Below, one piece after another: positions 59,901 through 64,000 of a stretch of DNA of 64,000 nucleotides. The stretch's first letter is position 1. Each line of letters starts with the position of its first letter. The translations under genes and the position numbers were made by a program. This DNA is from Gambelia wislizenii (taxonomy: Eukaryota > Chordata > Lepidosauria > Squamata > Crotaphytidae): the NCBI GenBank assembly GCA_030847615.1, contig JAUMIR010000004.1, positions 275,613,501 to 275,677,500 of the forward strand. Direction: 5' to 3'. The notes under the pieces were generated by a model. It was not told where the DNA came from. It worked only from the letters and a program-made list of their open reading frames with translations, and ran no database searches.

Positions 59901-62189
59901 AAGATATAAAGACTTAATAGATCAAGATAATTGGAAGAGAGGGGGAGGTACAAATATGAGAACACGAGAAGATCTGGGAAAAATGGGCATACTGATGAAT
60001 TGGTTTAAGTACTTACAGCTTAAAAATAAGTTCTAAGAAGACCAAAAGACTTATGATTTTGAAACCCAGGAAAATTATTTGGACAAGATAATTTGGGGTG
60101 TGCAGGAGAAAGCTATAGCCCGCATATATAACTTCCTTTTGTCAAGAGAACTGGAATCCGAGATAGTGACGGATGCAATGACTAAATGGGCTATAGATTT
60201 AGGAAAAGCAATAGACATAGAGGAATGGGAGAGATCATGGACGGATACGAATAAATTTACTGCTTGCCTAACACTGAAAAAAAACCATCTAAAAATAGTT
60301 AATAGATGGTATTTAACCCCATCCAGAATTAGTAAAATGTATAAAATAAAAGATAACAAATGTTGGAAATGTGGGAAAAACCTAGGCACACTCTACCACA
60401 TGTGGTGGGGCTGCCCACTGGTCAAAAAATTATGGGGAAAAATATATAAAATGATGCAAGAAATTTACAATGTTCAATTTGAAATGTGCCCAAAATTGTA
60501 CCTCTAAAATATAACTATGGCAATTGAAAAAACAGCCCTAAGAAGTCATTGGAGGATCATGCTTCATCTTGTAATGGCGGCTAGGTTAATAATTGCTACA
60601 AAATAGAGGCAGAAAGATTTGCCCCTGGTGGATGACTGGCTATTTAAGATTAAGGAGATGTATGAAAATGACAAATTAACATATATTCTGAATGAGAGAA
60701 ATACAGTTAAAGTTAAGGAGGAGTGGTTTCTGGTGCAAAAATTCTGGATGAAAAAATGGAATACAAAAGGAAGATTTAAGTACACTGCTAGATCAGTAAA
60801 CTATGAGTGACTAAAGGAGGGAGGAGGGGAAGGTAAGGCTAAAACTAAATATATAACAGGGAAAAAATAAACAAAAATAAAAAGACACTGTGACATGATA
60901 GCAAAATCTTATCATGTATCATATATTTTTGACATTTGAATGAGCAAAATGTGTACTAGACATGACAACATATCTATACAACTAAAAGTTAGCTGGATGT
61001 GATAATATTTAATAGAGGAACACTAGGAAATTAAACAAGAAGTACCCTATTCTGAGATGAAGGAAGGAGGAAGTCAATGTGGGTTGTTAGCTTGTTTGTT
61101 TGTATAAGTGAAAATTTGTCTGTATAAGTGAAAAGAAAGGATATTAATTGAGGGTATTGTAAATGTGAAGGTATGAGGAAGTAGGAAAGAGAAGTAAAGA
61201 TGGAAAGGAGGAAGTAGGGATGGAGTAAGAAGTAGAAGATAGAAGGATGGAAGGAATGGAAGAATATTATTATAAATGTGTTGATATTTGTATACATGTA
61301 AAACGAGTGCATGTAATTGGGATGGTTATGTATGTTATGTGTTTGTGTATTTATTCACTTTATTTGCTTTGAGTATATTTTCCTCATGTATGTATGTATT
61401 TTATGTATGTGTGTGTACTTATATATTTGCAAAGTTAAAAATAAAGTTAAAAAAAAGAGTGCATTTGCATAGCTAAAACTAGTGTGTCAGCTGTGCCCAT
61501 GCCTTGAGATGTCAGAGCTGGCTATGGTGACACATGCCTTGATTACATCCTGTTTGGACTATTGTAATGCATTCTACGTAGGGCTGCCTTTGGAAACTGT
61601 TCAGAAACTTCAGCAGGTCCAAAATGCAGCAGCTAGAATATAGGGAGCATATAATTCCCTCGTTAAAACAGCTTCACTGGCTACCGGTTTGTTTCGGGGC
61701 ACAATTCAAAGTGCTGGTCATGACCTATAAAGTCCTATACAGCTTGAGTCCAGACTATCTGAAAGACTGTATCTCCCATACAAACCTGTAAGATTCCTTA
61801 GATCTTCAGGGGAAGGCTTTCTCTTGGTCCTGCCACCATCACAGGCCCACTTGGTGAGGACACAAAAAAGCCTCCTCAGTGGCTACTCTCACTCTCTGGA
61901 ACTTCCTTCCATGGGAGGCTAGGCTGACCCCCTCTCTGCTTTCCTTTTGCCAGCAGGCAAAAACCTTTTTATGAAAACAGGCTTTTAATGTGTTATTGTT
62001 CCCATGGAGACTTTTTATAGGGGTGTGTTTTTATTTTTTTAACTTTTGTATGTTCAAATAATTTTAAATTGCTTCAATAATGGTGATTTTAATTGTTTTA
62101 AAATTGTATTGAGTTTTAATGGTTTTTGTGAGCTGCCTTGTGTTTGCTCTGGGAGAACGGCAGCATATAAATTAATTAAATAAAAAACA
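56990..62189 (+). mobile_element. CR1/L2-clade LINE split by an L1
   Basis: Segments 56990-58692 and 61463-62189 are one LINE. RT motifs in broken frames: GKVLERVVASKLQGFLDETD, VAFNTINHGVILGG, MQFNIYMKPLGEVIQ with QYADVTQFSLS, and KMNKLKLNPDKTEMILVS. After the L1: VTHALITSCLDYCNAFYVGL and a 3' UTR ending in AATTAAATAAAAAA. Numerous stops and shifts; inactive. Confidence 0.85.
58693..61454 (+). mobile_element. L1 LINE, 5' truncated, with 8-bp TSD
   Basis: Inserted into the LINE above; AAGAGTGC flanks it at 58685-58692 and 61455-61462. It carries the C-terminal two-thirds of ORF2 in one frame (58708 to about 60807): RT motifs VTRQGCSLSPVLFNL and IKPFADDLVIVLEE, KYLGIWL, and a Cys-rich end CWKCGKNLGTLYHMWWGC. 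In-frame stops occur at 59248 (TGA), 60034 (TAA), 60505 (TAA) and 60604 (TAG). A 3' UTR of about 640 bp ends in an A-rich tail. Confidence 0.9.
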
Positions 62190-62499
62190 TTTCTCCTTGT
62201 CATTAAAGTCAGACGAGGCTGTATAGTGCTGGACTAGTGTTTGGACATTGCAGTGGGCCAGATGAAGGCCAGTAAACTGAAGCTGGTGTGTGTGTGTTCA
62301 TATTTACTGAGTTATTTATTTCAGGATATTTCTTATATCATTTTTCATTTTAAAAATCCCAAAACGGTTCACAAGAAAAGCCATATACAATAGACCAGTA
62401 GCTAAAACAGGGGTGGGAACCATGCAGCCCTCCTGAGAAACAGGTCAGTTGATAGCAGGAACATCTAGACACAGCAGGAGCCTGTCTGCTTTCCATGGT

Positions 62500-62960
62500 G
62501 AAACCATTCCACATTGTGGGAAACACAAATGAGAAGGCTTTCCTCTGCATTGCAACCAAATCAGTCCCCAAATGCTGTAGTACAATATGTAGCCTCACAC
62601 CACCTGAATATAAAAACAACAGTGGTCTATAGACGAGGAGGCAATCTCTCAGACAGCCTGGTGTGGAGCCTTATAGCAACATGGTTGCTTGAACACGGTT
62701 CAGTATCTAATTGGAAACCAGTGCAGTTCTTTCAGCACAGGAGTTATATAGACTTGGTAAGAAGCCCCACCAAGCAGCCTGGCTGCTGTGTTCTGCACTG
62801 GTTGCAGTCTCCAAATGCAAGTCCAAGGACAGACCCATAGAGAAAGCATTACAATAGTCTAATCTTAAGGTTACCAAAGCAAGGATCACTATGGTGGCTA
62901 AACTGTCCCTTCCAGGAATGGTTATAGCTGCTGTAAGAGATGGAAGCTCTCCTACAGTGG
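62500..62960 (-). mobile_element. LINE fragment (CR1/L2-clade)
   Basis: The minus frame 62889-62707 begins LALVTLRLDYCNAFSMGLSL, the conserved RT-downstream motif also seen at 61530. The rest is degraded. Confidence 0.6.
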
Positions 62961-63175
62961 GCTCTTGGTATCCTCTGGGGTTTGGTTCCAGGAGCTTCCT
63001 GTGGATACCAAAATCTGTGGGTGCTCAAGTCCCATTATATACAATTACATAGTAAAATGGTGTCCCTTATATAAAATGGCAAAATCAAGGTTTGCTTTTT
63101 GGATTTATTTATATTTTCAAGCCATGGATGGTGGAATTTGCAGATGCAGAATCAGTGGATATGGAGGGCTGACAG
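62955..63175. mobile_element. Tigger-like MITE, subfamily variant
   Basis: TA-flanked. Contains GGGGTTTGGTTCCAGGAGC and the family core AAAATGGTGTCCCTTATATA. The right end AGGGCTGACAG is the subfamily form of the terminal repeat. Confidence 0.75.
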
Positions 63176-64000
63176 TACTTCATCCTCTAATTATCAAGAG
63201 CACTTCCAGACTTACCCACATGTCCCAGTAGGTGGAGTGCAAAACTATCCAGGATGGTAAATTACCCAATTCATGGACCCAGGAAACACAGAAAAATCTG
63301 GGAATAGATCTGAGTATATTTTACATCATTCAAAAGGAAAACTATCTGTCCGGGGCTTTTTCATTTCTCATAGATCAAATAGCTTTTTAAATCTCTTCTA
63401 CTTGTGAAGAAGCTATCAGGGATTTATATATATATATATTTATGTTACACATGTTATTATGTCAAGAGTGAAATGTGGGGGGAGTTTTATATCTGGATTA
63501 TTAGGATTCTCACATACAATGTTTAGTACACATTTTGAAATTCTAGATTGATACCTTTCAATGCATTGCAAAGATTCCTCTATGAACCTTTAAGCACTGG
63601 AATGAAATTATGATTATTTGTTTATTTGGTGGTTTAATCTATACTTTAGATTCCCACTCTTCTAGTATTTTCAACACAAACATGGTACAAATTCTGTTTT
63701 CAGTGACAATAAATTATTCAAGTCATACTTCACATGTTGCAATTCACCATAAAGATCCAGGGGCTGACAAGCTATAAATGGCTTAATACTTACTTGTTTA
63801 TTGTGTTTCCCCATTCTTCTTTAGGACTTTATCAGACCACCCCCCCCCGAAACCCTGTTCTTTTGCTGGCATAACTTTGTTGTTTTTATGCTGGCAAAAG
63901 AACTCCCCATACCACACTTACTTCCTATCCACAAAAAGATTTCCCTGGCAATGAACAAGAGGTGAACAGAGTTCCATTCACTTCCTCATTTGAAATCCCA

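Larger units (their letters stand above)
45761..64000. other. Intergenic region upstream of ASPH
   Basis: Upstream of the P1 promoter no host gene exon was recognised. The content is repeats: hAT MITE, LINE fragments, several long palindromes, 5S-SINEs, a Sauria SINE, MITEs and nested LINEs. Stretches such as 51090-53730, 53990-54730 and 63180-64000 show nothing beyond AT-rich DNA and small MITE remnants (for example 52480-52580). Confidence 0.6.

Noticed and set aside
1..64000. CRISPR arrays, bacterial operons, riboswitches
   Set aside because: The sequence is vertebrate; tandem arrays present are satellites or transposon-internal repeats.

Overview
The window looks like genomic DNA from a squamate reptile (lizard or snake). 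The evidence is intron-rich coding sequence, a vertebrate CpG-island promoter, and a mix of mobile elements typical of squamates: Sauria-type tRNA SINEs with BovB-like tails, a 5S rRNA-derived SINE, CR1, BovB-like and L1 LINEs, Penelope-like elements, a DIRS-like tyrosine-recombinase retrotransposon, and many Tigger-like and hAT-like MITEs. No bacterial or viral gene organisation is present. Species was not determined.

The only host gene I can support is the 5' half of ASPH (aspartate beta-hydroxylase / junctin / junctate), on the minus strand. Six coding pieces were read directly with splice sites and compatible phases: a ubiquitous-type first exon in a CpG island (45282-45330, MAPRK...), a second first exon (19173-19188, MAEDS) that corresponds to the muscle-type P2 start, the transmembrane exon (11814-11963), a 45-nt cassette exon (11463-11507, AKAKDFRYNLSEVLQ), the EF-hand exon (8452-8520), and an alternative last exon with its own stop (1508-1749). 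Any combination of these keeps one frame and gives short type-II ER membrane proteins of about 158-184 residues without the hydroxylase domain, whose exons would lie beyond position 1. A perfect MEF2 site lies 177 bp upstream of the MAEDS start, and the EF-hand exon ends in a non-canonical GC splice donor.

Layout: 1-11.8 kb holds the ASPH 3' exons and introns with hAT and Tigger-like MITEs. 12-19 kb is intron with SINEs and a CR1 fragment. 19.2-19.5 kb is the P2 promoter. 21.62-26.57 kb is a decayed DIRS-like element on the minus strand with inverted terminal repeats, an internal complementary region, and gag, RT/RNase H and tyrosine-recombinase remnants. 27-35 kb is intron with little that can be named. 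35.8-39.8 kb is a LINE broken up by a hAT element and two Penelope-like insertions. 40.6-44.6 kb holds MITEs, a BovB-like fragment, a SINE and a palindromic AT-rich repeat. 45-45.75 kb is the ASPH CpG-island promoter. 45.8-64 kb is upstream intergenic DNA, almost entirely repeats, including several long palindromes, two 5S-SINEs, and a LINE split by a 5'-truncated L1 that still shows an 8-bp target-site duplication.

The most unusual content is the DIRS element with its readable circle-junction region, the hammerhead-like motifs at the tails of Penelope-like copies (several as inverted tail-to-tail palindromes or 5' inversions), and the ASPH alternative-promoter and splicing architecture.
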